Source: JBOGEN01 sp050743265
Lineage (GTDB): Bacteria > Actinomycetota > Actinomycetes > JBOGEN01
Direction of reading: 5' to 3'
Assembly (NCBI GenBank): GCA_050743265.1
Contig: JBOGEN010000099.1
Coordinates: 1-64,000, forward strand
DNA length: 64,000 bases
The translations under genes were made by a program, and so were the position numbers. Of the stretch, positions 17,224 to 25,837 are shown piece by piece (the stretch's first letter is position 1; every line of letters begins with the position of its first letter). The notes under the pieces were generated by a model. It did not search any database and was not told where the DNA came from. It saw only the letters and a program-made list of their open reading frames with translations.

Positions 17224-18102
17224 TCAGCGTCCGCGTGCGCGGCGCCCGGCGACGCCCTGCCCGACGAGGACGAGCGTGAGCGCGACGAGAAACATCAGCG
17301 CGCCGATGACGTTCACCTGCGGGGGTACGCCGCGCTGCGCCGCGCCCCAGACGAACATGGGGAACGTCACCTGGTTGCCCGCGTTGAAGTTCGTGATGAT
17401 GAAGTCGTCGAACGACAGTGCGAAGGCGAGCATCGCGGCGGCCACGATGCCGGGCATGACGAGCGGCAGGGTGATCCGCCGGAAGGTCTGCCACTCCGTC
17501 GCGTACAGGTCCATCGCCGCCTGCTCGAGACGTGGGTCGAGGCTGGCGAGCCGGGCCTTGACCGTGACGACGACGAAGCTCACGCAGAACATGATGTGCG
17601 CGACGAGCACCGTCCAGAACCCGAGCGGTGCGCCCATGTTGATGAACAGCGCGAGCAGGGACGAACCCATCACGACCTCGGGAGTGGCCATGGGCAGGAA
17701 GATGAGCAGGTTCGTCGACCCGCGCCCGCGGAAGCGGTGCCGGACGAGGGCGAACGCGATGAGCGTGCCGAGGAGCGTGGCCCCCAGTGTCGCCGCGAAC
17801 GCGATGCGCAGGCTCAGCCCGACCGCGTCGCACAGGCCCCCCGCGCCGCACGGGTGCGTCCAGTTGTCCAGGGTGAACTGGTCGAACGTGTAGTTCAGGC
17901 GGCTCGCAGGCTCGTTGAACGAGAACAGCACCACGACGAACACCGGCAGGAACATGTAGAGCAGCACGAGCGCGGCCACGAGGATCACGAGGTGCTCACG
18001 CAGCCAGTGCGTGACGCGGTGGGACAGCGGGGGGCGGGTCGCGGTCGAGGGGGGCCTCGCCGGGCGCGCGGCGTCCGGGGCGCGGGGGGTGGTGGTGGTC
18101 AT
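17224..18102 (-). CDS. potC: Spermidine/putrescine ABC transporter permease PotC
   Basis: 292 residues with a Pro/Ala-rich, basic cytoplasmic N-terminus of ~35 residues, then six predicted membrane segments. The EAA-loop of ABC permeases is present as QAAMDLYATEWQTFRRITLPLVMPG. SFDDFIITNF near the C-terminus is typical of PotC. Its ATG overlaps the stop of potB (ATGA). Together with PotB it forms the membrane channel of a polyamine importer driven by the PotA ATPase. Confidence 0.92.
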   Translation of the reverse strand: MTTTTPRAPDAARPARPPSTATRPPLSHRVTHWLREHLVILVAALVLLYMFLPVFVVVLFSFNEPASRLNYTFDQFTLDNWTHPCGAGGLCDAVGLSLRIAFAATLGATLLGTLIAFALVRHRFRGRGSTNLLIFLPMATPEVVMGSSLLALFINMGAPLGFWTVLVAHIMFCVSFVVVTVKARLASLDPRLEQAAMDLYATEWQTFRRITLPLVMPGIVAAAMLAFALSFDDFIITNFNAGNQVTFPMFVWGAAQRGVPPQVNVIGALMFLVALTLVLVGQGVAGRRARGR

Positions 18103-19010
18103 CAGACGAGGTCCTCCGTCCCGGCCCGCCGGATGTACACGATGACGATCACGAGGATCGCGGCCATGAGCACGAACGAGAGCGCCGCGGCCGTCGGGTA
18201 GTCCAGCCGCACGAGGAACTGGCTGTCGATGACGTTGCCGATCATGTACTGGCGCGGCGTGCCCAGCAGCTCGGCGTTGATGTAGTCGCCCGACGCCGGG
18301 ATGAACGTGAGCAGGGTGCCGGCGACCACGCCGGGCAGCGAGAGAGGGAACGTCACCTTGCGGAACGCCGTGAACGCCGAGGCGTACAGGTCGGTCGCGG
18401 CCTCGACGAGACGCTGGTCCATGCGGTCGAGGCTCGCGTACAGCGGGAGCGTCATGAACGGCAGGAAGTTGTACGTCAGACCGGTGACCACCGCGATCGG
18501 GGTGGCGAGCAGGCGGCCGTCCGCGCCGAGGATCCCCACCGTCTGCAGGGTCTCCACCAGCCAGCCGTTGTCGGCCAGGATCGTGGTCCAGGCGAGCGTA
18601 CGGACCAGGAAGCTCGTGAAGAACGGCGCGATGACGAGGACGAGCAGGACGTTCTTCCACCGGCCGGCCTTGAACGCGATCGCGTACGCGAGCGGGTACG
18701 ACAGCAGGAGGGCGAGCACGGTGGCGATGCCGGCGTAGAAGAACGACCGCACGAAGTGCGGGTAGTACGTGGACAGCGCGTCCGTGTAGTTCTGCCAGCG
18801 CCACGTGATCTCGTACCCGGTCTCGAGGCTGCCCTCCTGGAGCGAGGTCGAGGCCAGCGTGACCATCGGGATCGCGAAGAAGATGACGAGCCAGGCCAGG
18901 CCGGGCAGGAGCAGCCAGTAGGGCGTCCAGCGGCGACGCGACGGCTCCTCGGCCGGAGGCTCGAGATGCCGGATGTCGGCCGAGGGCGGCAGGTGGGTGG
19001 CGGAGCTCAC
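18102..19010 (-). CDS. potB: Spermidine/putrescine ABC transporter permease PotB
   Basis: 302 residues, GTG start. A Pro/Glu/Arg-rich N-terminus precedes six membrane segments; the EAA loop is EAATDLYASAFTAFRKVTFPLSLPG and the family signature PASGDYINAELLG follows. LVRTLAWTTIL and PFMTLPLYASLDRMD are also typical of PotB. It lies directly behind potA (10-bp gap) and overlaps potC by one codon, in the standard DABC order. Confidence 0.92.
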   Translation of the reverse strand: MSSATHLPPSADIRHLEPPAEEPSRRRWTPYWLLLPGLAWLVIFFAIPMVTLASTSLQEGSLETGYEITWRWQNYTDALSTYYPHFVRSFFYAGIATVLALLLSYPLAYAIAFKAGRWKNVLLVLVIAPFFTSFLVRTLAWTTILADNGWLVETLQTVGILGADGRLLATPIAVVTGLTYNFLPFMTLPLYASLDRMDQRLVEAATDLYASAFTAFRKVTFPLSLPGVVAGTLLTFIPASGDYINAELLGTPRQYMIGNVIDSQFLVRLDYPTAAALSFVLMAAILVIVIVYIRRAGTEDLV

Positions 19011-19020
19011 GCCCCGGCCC

Positions 19021-20214
19021 TCACGTGGTCGCGGCCGCCGGCGTGGCGGCGTCGAGTCGTTCCGCCCCCGCGGCGGCGTCCTGGCTGGCGTCGAGCGCGA
19101 ACGTGTCGGCCGGGTCCCAGTGCAGGACCACCTCGTCCCCGGGGAGCATGCGGGTCGCCCCGGAGAGGTTCTGGGCGAAGACGGTCAGGTCCTGCCCCCA
19201 GGGCATGCGCACGATGTAGTCCGTGCTCACGCCGGTGAAGCTCGAGTCGATGACGACGCCCGTCAGCGTGTTGTGCCCGTCGGCGGCCGCCACGTCCGTC
19301 GCCGCGACGATGCCCATCTTCTCCGGGCGTACGCCGAGCCAGACGCGGTCGCCGTCCGCGTTGCTGCGGTCGGCAGGCATGCCGAGCCGCCGGCCTGCCA
19401 CCTCCACGACAAGGTCGGCGCCGCTCGTGCCGGTCACGTTGCCGGACACGAGGTTCGACTGCCCGAGGAAGTTCGCCGTGAACGTCGTCGCCGGGTTGTC
19501 GTACAGCGCGGCGGGAGCGCCCATCTGCTCGACGCGCCCCCCGTTCATCACGGCGATGGTGTCGGCCATCGTCATGGCCTCTTCCTGGTCGTGCGTGACG
19601 TGGATGAACGTGATGCCCACCTCGGTCTGGACCTGCTTGAGCTCGATCTGCATCTGCCGGCGCAGCTTGAGGTCGAGCGCCCCGAGCGGCTCGTCGAGCA
19701 GCAGCACCCGGGGCCGGTTGACCAGCGCCCGGGCGAGCGCGACCCGCTGCTGCTGGCCGCCGGAGAGCTGGCCCGGCTTGCGCCGGCCGAAGCCCTCGAG
19801 CTCGACCAGGGAGAGCATCCGCTCCACGTGGCCCTTGACGTCGCGGACGCCGCGGCGCTTCAGGCCGAAGGCGACGTTCTCGTACACGTCCAGGTGGGGG
19901 AACAGTGCGTAGTTCTGGAACACCGTGTTGACGGGGCGCTGGTACGGCCGCCTCGTCGTGACGTCGTCGTCGCCCAGCAGGACGCGCCCGGCGGTGGGCA
20001 TCTCCAGGCCGGCCACCATGCGCAGGGTGGTGGTCTTGCCACAGCCGGACGGGCCGAGGAGCGCGAAGAACGAGCCCTGAGGCACTGTGATGTCGACGGA
20101 GTCCACGGCGGTGAACGTGCCGAACCTCTTGCTCAGCGCCTCGAGGCGGAGCTCGGCCCCCGCCGACGCCTTGTCGTCGTCCCCGTCGAGCACTCCTCGT
20201 CGTCCGCCGAGCAT
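19021..20214 (-). CDS. potA: Spermidine/putrescine ABC transporter ATPase PotA
   Basis: 397 residues. Walker A is GPSGCGKTTT, the signature motif LSGGQQQRVALARAL, Walker B VLLLDEPLGALD, and the switch His lies in HVTHDQEEAM. The last ~120 residues form the TOBE/MOI-type regulatory domain (LGVRPEKMGI). It powers polyamine uptake. I chose the ATG at 20214, which has GGAG ten bases upstream; a GTG at 20223 overlaps the potD stop (GTGA) and adds three residues. Confidence 0.93.
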   Translation of the reverse strand: MLGGRRGVLDGDDDKASAGAELRLEALSKRFGTFTAVDSVDITVPQGSFFALLGPSGCGKTTTLRMVAGLEMPTAGRVLLGDDDVTTRRPYQRPVNTVFQNYALFPHLDVYENVAFGLKRRGVRDVKGHVERMLSLVELEGFGRRKPGQLSGGQQQRVALARALVNRPRVLLLDEPLGALDLKLRRQMQIELKQVQTEVGITFIHVTHDQEEAMTMADTIAVMNGGRVEQMGAPAALYDNPATTFTANFLGQSNLVSGNVTGTSGADLVVEVAGRRLGMPADRSNADGDRVWLGVRPEKMGIVAATDVAAADGHNTLTGVVIDSSFTGVSTDYIVRMPWGQDLTVFAQNLSGATRMLPGDEVVLHWDPADTFALDASQDAAAGAERLDAATPAAATT

Positions 20215-20219
20215 GCGGC

Positions 20220-21419
20220 TCACGCTCCGATCAGCGTCTGGAAGGCGTCGTCGTACGTGCTCTCCTCCTTCTCGGAGAGCCCGCGGAAGACGAACGCGTT
20301 CGACAGCGTCTCCTCGTTGGGGAAGATGAGCTGGTTCGTCGCGAGATCGGGGTCGATCTTCTCCATCGCGGCCTGCGCGCCCTCGACCGGGCAGATGTAG
20401 TTGACCCACGCGGCGACCTCGGCGGCCACCTCGGGGTCGTAGTAGTAGTTCATCAGCTTCTCGGCGTTCGTCTTGTGGCTCGCCTTGTTCGGGATCTGCA
20501 TGTTGTCGGCCCACAGGGTGGCGCCCGCCTCGGGGATCGTGTACTTGATCGCCGGGTCGTCGAACTGCAGCTGGATCACGTCGCCCGACCAGGCCACGCA
20601 GGCCGCGATGTTGCCCTTGGCGAGGTCCTGGGCGTACTCGTTGCCGGTGAACTTGCGGACCTGGCCGTAGTCCACCGCCTGCTGGATCTTGTCGATCGCC
20701 GCCATGAACTGGTCGTTGCTGAAGTCCTTGGACGGGTCGACCCCCATCTGCAGCAGCTGCAGGCCCATCGTGTCCCGCATCTCGGACAGCAGCGTCACCT
20801 TGCCCTTGAGGTCGGGGCGGGTGAGCAGCTCGTCCATGTTCCGCACGGGCTTGGTGATCTTCTCGTTGTACGCGATGAAGGCGAAGCCGCTCTGCCAGGG
20901 AAGCGAGAAGTCGCGCTTCGGGTCCCACGGCGGTGTGGCGAGCGCCGGAACGACGTTGTCGGCGTTGGGGATGTTGCTCTTGTCGAGCTTCTGGACCCAC
21001 CCGAGGCGGATGAGCCGGGCGGCCATCCAGTCGGTGAGCGCGAAGAGGTCACGCCCGGTGGGCTGGCCGGCCGAGAGCTGGGGCTGGATCTTGCCGAAGA
21101 ACTCGTTGTTGTCGTTGATGTCCTCGGTGTACTTGACCGAGATGCCGGTCTGCTTCTCGAAGGCCTCGAGTGACGGGCGCTTCGTCTCGGCGTCGTTGTA
21201 GTCGATGTAGAGCGGCCAGTTGGAGAAGGTGACCTCCTTCTCCGTGGAGGAGAGGTCCTTGGCCGAGCGCTCGGAACTGGTCTTCTTCTGCGGTTCTGAC
21301 CCGCAGGCCGCCAGCACGGCCGCGAGGCCCACGCCACCGGCCCCGGCCATCAGCGTGCGGCGCGTGAGCTGGGCCTGGACCAGCGCGAGGCTGGCCCGGT
21401 CGAGCGGGGGTCGACTCAT
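20220..21419 (-). CDS. potD: Polyamine ABC transporter substrate-binding lipoprotein PotD
   Basis: 399 residues. The signal sequence contains the twin arginine TRRTLM followed by a Gly/Ala-rich segment and lipobox LAAC, indicating a lipoprotein possibly exported by Tat. The mature part is a type II periplasmic-binding fold with VTFSNWPLYIDY near the N-terminus and YNEKITKPVRNMDELL; the Asp in VAWSGDVIQLQF lies in the usual polyamine amine-binding position. It delivers putrescine or spermidine to PotBC. The ATG overlaps the stop of the upstream aldehyde dehydrogenase (ATGA). Confidence 0.93.
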   Translation of the reverse strand: MSRPPLDRASLALVQAQLTRRTLMAGAGGVGLAAVLAACGSEPQKKTSSERSAKDLSSTEKEVTFSNWPLYIDYNDAETKRPSLEAFEKQTGISVKYTEDINDNNEFFGKIQPQLSAGQPTGRDLFALTDWMAARLIRLGWVQKLDKSNIPNADNVVPALATPPWDPKRDFSLPWQSGFAFIAYNEKITKPVRNMDELLTRPDLKGKVTLLSEMRDTMGLQLLQMGVDPSKDFSNDQFMAAIDKIQQAVDYGQVRKFTGNEYAQDLAKGNIAACVAWSGDVIQLQFDDPAIKYTIPEAGATLWADNMQIPNKASHKTNAEKLMNYYYDPEVAAEVAAWVNYICPVEGAQAAMEKIDPDLATNQLIFPNEETLSNAFVFRGLSEKEESTYDDAFQTLIGA

Positions 21420-22915
21420 CGATCTCCTCCATGCGATGCAGGGTCGCCGAACACCGTGCGGTGCCACGCCTTTCGGGCGATGCCGGTGGTGTCGAGCATG
21501 ACGTGCTTGACGTTCGTGTACTCGTCGAACGAGTACTGGCTCATGTCCTTGCCGTACCCGGACGCCTTGTATCCGCCGTGCGGCATCTCGCTGATGATCG
21601 GGATGTGGTCGTTGACCCACACACAGCCTGCCCGGATCTCCCGCGTCGCACGCAGCGCGCGGAACACGTCCCGCGTCCAGGCCGAGGCAGCCAGGCCGTA
21701 CGGGGTGTCGTTCGCCAGGTCGAGCCCCTCCTCGTCCGAGTCGAACGGCAGGACGACCAGCACCGGGCCGAAGACCTCGTCTCGGACGATCTCCGACCCC
21801 TGGGCCGCGCCCGTCACCAGGGTCGGTGCGTAGTAGGCCCCCCGCGCCAGGTCGCCCTGCGGTGCCTCGCCGCCGACGACCACCTTCGCCCCGTCCGCCC
21901 GGGCGCGGTCCACGAACCCGGCGACCCGCTCCTGCTGCCGCCGGGAGACGAGCGGGCCGAGGTCGGTGGCGTGGTCCAGCGGCTCTCCGAGGCGCACGTG
22001 CCCCATCACCTCGGCAACGGCCTCGACGAACGCCTCGTACAGCGGGCGCTGCACGTACGCCCTGGTGGCGGCGGTGCAGTCCTGCCCGGTGTTGATGAGG
22101 GCACCCGCGACCGCGCCGTGCGCGGCGGCGGTGAGGTCCGCGTCGTCGAACACGACGAACGGGGCCTTGCCGCCGAGCTCGAGGTGCACCCTGGTGGCGG
22201 ACTCGGCCGCGAGCGCGGCCACCCGGCGCCCGACCCGGGTGGAGCCGGTGAACGAGACCATGTCCACGTCCGGGTGGGAGACCAGGGCCTCGCCGGCCGC
22301 CGGGCCCGACCCGGTGACGACGTTGACGACGCCGTCGGGCATGCCCGCCTCGGCGCATGCCTCGGCGAGCACGAGCGAGGTCAGCGGGGTGAGCTCCGCG
22401 GGCTTGAGGACGATCGTGTTGCCGGCCGCGACCGCGGGGAACACCTTCCACGCCGCCATCTGCAGCGGGTAGTTCCAGGGCGCGATGGACCCCACCACGC
22501 CCACCGGCTCGCGCCGCACGTAGCTCGTGTGGTCACCGGAGTACTCCGATGCCGCCTTGCCCTCGAGGTTGCGGGCCGCCCCCGCGAAGAACGCCGCGTT
22601 GTCGATCGTGCCGGGGACGTCGAACTGGGTCGAGAGCCGGATCGGCTTGCCGGTCTGGCGGGTCTCGAGGTGGGCCAGCTCGTCCGCCCGGCGGTCGAGG
22701 ATGTCCGCCAGCCGGGACAGCGCCCCGGACCGCTCGGCAGGGGTGGCGGTGGACCAGGCGCCGAACGCCTGCCGGGCTGCGGCGACCGCGGTGTCCACGT
22801 CGGCGGGGGATGCCAGCCGCACAGTCTGGACCAGCGCGCCGGACGCTGGGTCCGACACATCGAAAGTCTGCGACGACGTCCCCTCGACCCGCCGACCGCC
22901 CACGAACTGGTGCAC
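21416..22915 (-). CDS. NAD-dependent aldehyde dehydrogenase, gamma-aminobutyraldehyde dehydrogenase-like
   Basis: 499 residues, GTG start. The catalytic Glu is in HLELGGKAP and the catalytic Cys in NTGQDCTAATR; the NAD site includes FTGSTRVGRR. The C-terminal VNDHIPIISEMPHGGYKASGYGKDMS is the form seen in PatD/YdcW-type aminobutyraldehyde dehydrogenases. It probably oxidises 4-aminobutanal, made from putrescine, to GABA. It is the first gene of the ALDH-potDABC operon, so uptake and oxidation of polyamines are co-transcribed, and it diverges from an Lrp-family gene. Confidence 0.9.
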   Translation of the reverse strand: MHQFVGGRRVEGTSSQTFDVSDPASGALVQTVRLASPADVDTAVAAARQAFGAWSTATPAERSGALSRLADILDRRADELAHLETRQTGKPIRLSTQFDVPGTIDNAAFFAGAARNLEGKAASEYSGDHTSYVRREPVGVVGSIAPWNYPLQMAAWKVFPAVAAGNTIVLKPAELTPLTSLVLAEACAEAGMPDGVVNVVTGSGPAAGEALVSHPDVDMVSFTGSTRVGRRVAALAAESATRVHLELGGKAPFVVFDDADLTAAAHGAVAGALINTGQDCTAATRAYVQRPLYEAFVEAVAEVMGHVRLGEPLDHATDLGPLVSRRQQERVAGFVDRARADGAKVVVGGEAPQGDLARGAYYAPTLVTGAAQGSEIVRDEVFGPVLVVLPFDSDEEGLDLANDTPYGLAASAWTRDVFRALRATREIRAGCVWVNDHIPIISEMPHGGYKASGYGKDMSQYSFDEYTNVKHVMLDTTGIARKAWHRTVFGDPASHGGDR

Positions 22916-22968
22916 GGTCGTCCCACCTCCACTGCCGATCCTGACAGACCCAACCTCGTTGGACAGGT

Positions 22969-23004
22969 GATTCCGTCGTCGGTGCCCCGTCCCGCCACGG
23001 AATC
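22969..23004. promoter_or_regulatory. Inverted repeat in the Lrp/ALDH divergent intergenic region
   Basis: GATTCCGT at 22969-22976 and ACGGAATC at 22997-23004 form a perfect 8-bp inverted repeat with a 20-bp spacer, about 54-89 bp upstream of the ALDH-pot operon start. It is a reasonable binding site for the divergently encoded Lrp/AsnC regulator, whose dimers favour such widely spaced dyads. No other gene lies in this 270-bp gap. Confidence 0.4.
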
Positions 23005-23185
23005 GCTACCGTACCGTGATCGTACGTCCGCGTCGCGCGCTCTGGTCGCGTCGAAGCGGCGGGAACCCCTGCTGCCTCTCCGCTGGCGGGATCGACAGTT
23101 TCTCGGTGCCTAGACGAGGGAATCCTGCGCCGGACACCTTCTGAGCCACGGATCCGCTTGCCGCCGACCCCAGAGGTAGCGGAGG

Positions 23186-23668
23186 ATGCCAGACGTGGCC
23201 CACCGCGAACGGAGCAACGGCGTCGTCCTCGACGACGTGTCCAAAGGGATCATCGAGCAGCTCCAGCAGGACGGCCGCCGGCCGTACGCGGCGATCGGCA
23301 AGGCGGTGGGGCTGTCCGAGGCGGCGGTCCGGCAGCGGGTCCAGCGGCTGCTCGACGCAGGGGTCATGCAGATCGTCGCGGTGACCGACCCGCTCCAGGT
23401 GGGGTTCCCCCGCCAGGCCATGATCGGGATCAAGGTCGGGGGCGACCTCGAGGTGGTGGCGGACAAGCTCGCCGCCATGCCCGAGGTGGACTACGTCGTC
23501 GTCACGGCCGGGTCCTTCGACGTCCTCGTCGAGGTGGTCTGCGAGAGCGACGACCACCTGCTCGAGGTGCTCAACACCCGCGTGCGCACCCTGCCCGGAG
23601 TGCAGTCCACCGAGACCTTCGTCTACCTGAGGCTGCGCAAGCAGATGTACGCGTGGGGGACGCGATGA
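23186..23668 (+). CDS. Lrp/AsnC-family transcriptional regulator
   Basis: 160 residues. The N-terminal helix-turn-helix is VSKGIIEQLQQDGRRPYAAIGKAVGLSEAAVRQRVQRLLDAGVM, followed by the RAM/AsnC ligand-binding domain with FPRQAMIGIKV and VVVTAGSFDVLVEVVCES. Such regulators sense amino acids or related amines. It reads away from the ALDH-pot operon and runs straight into the omega-transaminase gene (16-bp gap), so it is well placed to control both arms of the polyamine cluster. Confidence 0.93.
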   Translation: MPDVAHRERSNGVVLDDVSKGIIEQLQQDGRRPYAAIGKAVGLSEAAVRQRVQRLLDAGVMQIVAVTDPLQVGFPRQAMIGIKVGGDLEVVADKLAAMPEVDYVVVTAGSFDVLVEVVCESDDHLLEVLNTRVRTLPGVQSTETFVYLRLRKQMYAWGTR

Positions 23669-23684
23669 GAAGGGAAGCGCGACC

Positions 23685-25166
23685 ATGACTGCGACGCCGC
23701 AGTACGTGACCGAGTCCGACCGCGACGACCTGGCACAGGCCGCGCGCGACCACCTGTGGATGCACTTCACCCGGATGTCCGCGTACGAGAGCGGCCACGT
23801 GCCGGTGATCGTACGAGGGCAGGGCCCCTACATCTGGGACGACGCCGGCCGGCGCTACCTCGACGGCCTCGCCGGGCTCTTCACCGTCCAGGTCGGGCAC
23901 GGCCGGACCGAGCTCGCCGAGGTCGCCGCGAAGCAGGCGTCCGAGCTCGCGTTCTTCCCCCTGTGGTCGTACGCGCACCCCAAGGCCATCGAGCTGGCGG
24001 AACGTCTCAGCTCGCTCACCCCGGGGGACCTCGACCGCGTGTTCTTCACGACCGGCGGCGGCGAGGCGGTGGAGAGCGCGTGGAAGGTGGCGAAGCAGTA
24101 CTTCAAGCTGACCGGGCGCCCGACGAAACACAAGGTGATCAGCCGGTCGGTGGCCTACCACGGCACACCCCAGGGCGCGTTGGCCATCACGGGCATCCCC
24201 GAGGCGAAGGCACCCTTCGAGCCGCTCGTCCCCGGCGCCCACAAGGTGCCCAACACCAACTTCTACCGCGCGCCCGATGGCTTCGGCACCGCGGCCCCGC
24301 CGACCTCGAGCCGCGCACAGCGCACTGCTCGAGCTCGCCCGGTGTCACCAGGTGGCCAGCGGATGCACGGCGACGACTACGAGGCGTTCGGCCGGTGGGC
24401 GGCGGACCGGATCGCCGAGGCGATCGAGTTCGAAGGCCCGGACACCGTGGCGGCGGTCTTCCTCGAGCCGGTGCAGAACTCCGGCGGGTGCTTCCCGCCG
24501 CCTCCGGGCTACTTCGCGCGGGTCCGCGAGATCTGCGACACGTACGACGTGCTGCTCGTCTCCGACGAGGTCATCTGCGCGTTCGGCCGGCTCGGCGAGT
24601 ACTTCGGCGCCACCCGATACGGCTACCAGCCCGACATCATCACCTGCGCCAAGGGGCTGACCAGCGGCTACTCCCCGCTCGGGGCGATGATCGCGACCGA
24701 GCGCATCATGGAGCCGTTCCTGCAGGGCGGCAACTCGTTCCTGCACGGCTACACCTTCGGGGGGCACCCGGTGTCCTGCGCCGTGGCCATGGCGAACCTC
24801 GACATCTTCGAGCGCGAGGACCTCACCGGTCACGTTCGGCGCCACGAGGACGCCTTCCGCGCCACGATCGAGAAGCTGCTCGACCTGCCGATCGTGGGGG
24901 ACGTCCGCGGTGACGGCTTCTTCTACGGCATCGAGCTGGTGAAGGACAAGGCGACGAAGGAGACGTTCACCGACGAGGAGTCGGAGCACCTGCTGCGCGG
25001 GTTCCTGTCCAAGGGGCTGTTCGACGCCGGGCTGTACTGCCGTGCCGACGACCGGGGCGACCCCGTCGTCCAGCTCGCCCCGCCCCTCGTGGTCGACCAG
25101 TCGCACTTCGACGAGATGGAGCAGATCCTGCGCTCCGTCCTCACCGAGGCGTGGAAGCGCCTCTGA
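23685..25166 (+). CDS. Class III omega-amino acid / diamine aminotransferase with an internal insertion
   Basis: 493 residues. PLP motifs: FFTTGGGEAVESAWKVAKQY, SVAYHGTP, the Asp in LLVSDEVICAFGRLG, and the Schiff-base Lys in ITCAKGLTSGYSPLG. It belongs to the aspartate-aminotransferase-family proteins often found with aminobutyraldehyde dehydrogenases, and putrescine or another omega-amine is the likely donor. Between NFYRAP and GDDYEAFGRWAADRI there are about 27 Arg/Ser/Pro-rich residues (about 198-224) that I do not expect in this family, where the two segments normally almost join. The insertion is in frame and the fold motifs on both sides are intact. It may be functional. Confidence 0.88.
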   Translation: MTATPQYVTESDRDDLAQAARDHLWMHFTRMSAYESGHVPVIVRGQGPYIWDDAGRRYLDGLAGLFTVQVGHGRTELAEVAAKQASELAFFPLWSYAHPKAIELAERLSSLTPGDLDRVFFTTGGGEAVESAWKVAKQYFKLTGRPTKHKVISRSVAYHGTPQGALAITGIPEAKAPFEPLVPGAHKVPNTNFYRAPDGFGTAAPPTSSRAQRTARARPVSPGGQRMHGDDYEAFGRWAADRIAEAIEFEGPDTVAAVFLEPVQNSGGCFPPPPGYFARVREICDTYDVLLVSDEVICAFGRLGEYFGATRYGYQPDIITCAKGLTSGYSPLGAMIATERIMEPFLQGGNSFLHGYTFGGHPVSCAVAMANLDIFEREDLTGHVRRHEDAFRATIEKLLDLPIVGDVRGDGFFYGIELVKDKATKETFTDEESEHLLRGFLSKGLFDAGLYCRADDRGDPVVQLAPPLVVDQSHFDEMEQILRSVLTEAWKRL

Positions 25167-25837
25167 CGCCCGCGCCGACGGGTGCCCCGGGGAACCCCGG
25201 AAGCACCGCGCGGACGCGGGTACGCCGCACGCCGGAGAAGGCCGTCCCGGACCGGGCGGTGGCGCACGCGGTGCTGGACGCCGGGCTGGTGGCGCACCTG
25301 GCCGTCACCGACCCGGACGGCCAGCCGTACGTCCTGCCCGTGGCGTACGCGCGCGACGGCGACCGGGTGCTGGTGCACGGGTCGACGGGCAGCCGGCTGT
25401 TCCGCGCGCTCGCGGACGGCGCGCCGACCTGCCTCACGGTGACGCTGCTCGACGGGCTCGTGCTGGCCCGCTCGGCGTTCGAGTCGTCCATGCACTACCG
25501 CAGCGTCATGGTGCTGGGACGCTGCACCGCGCTCGCCGACGACGAGGAGTGGGTCGCGATGGAGCGGATCACCGAGCACCTCATGCCAGGCCGGTGGGCG
25601 GACCTCCGCCAGCCCACCCGCAAGGAGCGTGCGGCCACGCTGGTGCTCGCGCTCGGCCTCGGCGAGTGCTCCGTCAAGGTGAGCGACGGGTGGCCGGACG
25701 ACCCCGAGGAGGACCTCGACCTGCCGTACTGGGCCGGGGTCGTCCCGATGACGACGGTGCTGGGCACGCCGTTGCCCGCGCCGAACCTGCGCGGCGACCC
25801 ACCCGTCCCTCCGTACGTGGCGAGGTGGCAGCGCTGA
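25151..25837 (+). CDS. PNPOx-like FMN-binding split-barrel protein
   Basis: 228 residues; the GTG at 25151 overlaps the end of the transaminase gene. After a Pro/Ala/Thr-rich N-terminus it has the split-barrel signature HLAVTDPDGQPYVLPVAYARDGDRVLVHGSTGSR, characteristic of pyridoxamine-5'-phosphate-oxidase-like FMN proteins, then a helical region (EEWVAMERITEHLMPGRW). This subgroup often accompanies amino-acid catabolic genes, but the reaction is not known. It is coupled to the downstream oxidoreductase gene by another overlap. Confidence 0.8.
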   Translation: MEAPLTPAPTGAPGNPGSTARTRVRRTPEKAVPDRAVAHAVLDAGLVAHLAVTDPDGQPYVLPVAYARDGDRVLVHGSTGSRLFRALADGAPTCLTVTLLDGLVLARSAFESSMHYRSVMVLGRCTALADDEEWVAMERITEHLMPGRWADLRQPTRKERAATLVLALGLGECSVKVSDGWPDDPEEDLDLPYWAGVVPMTTVLGTPLPAPNLRGDPPVPPYVARWQR

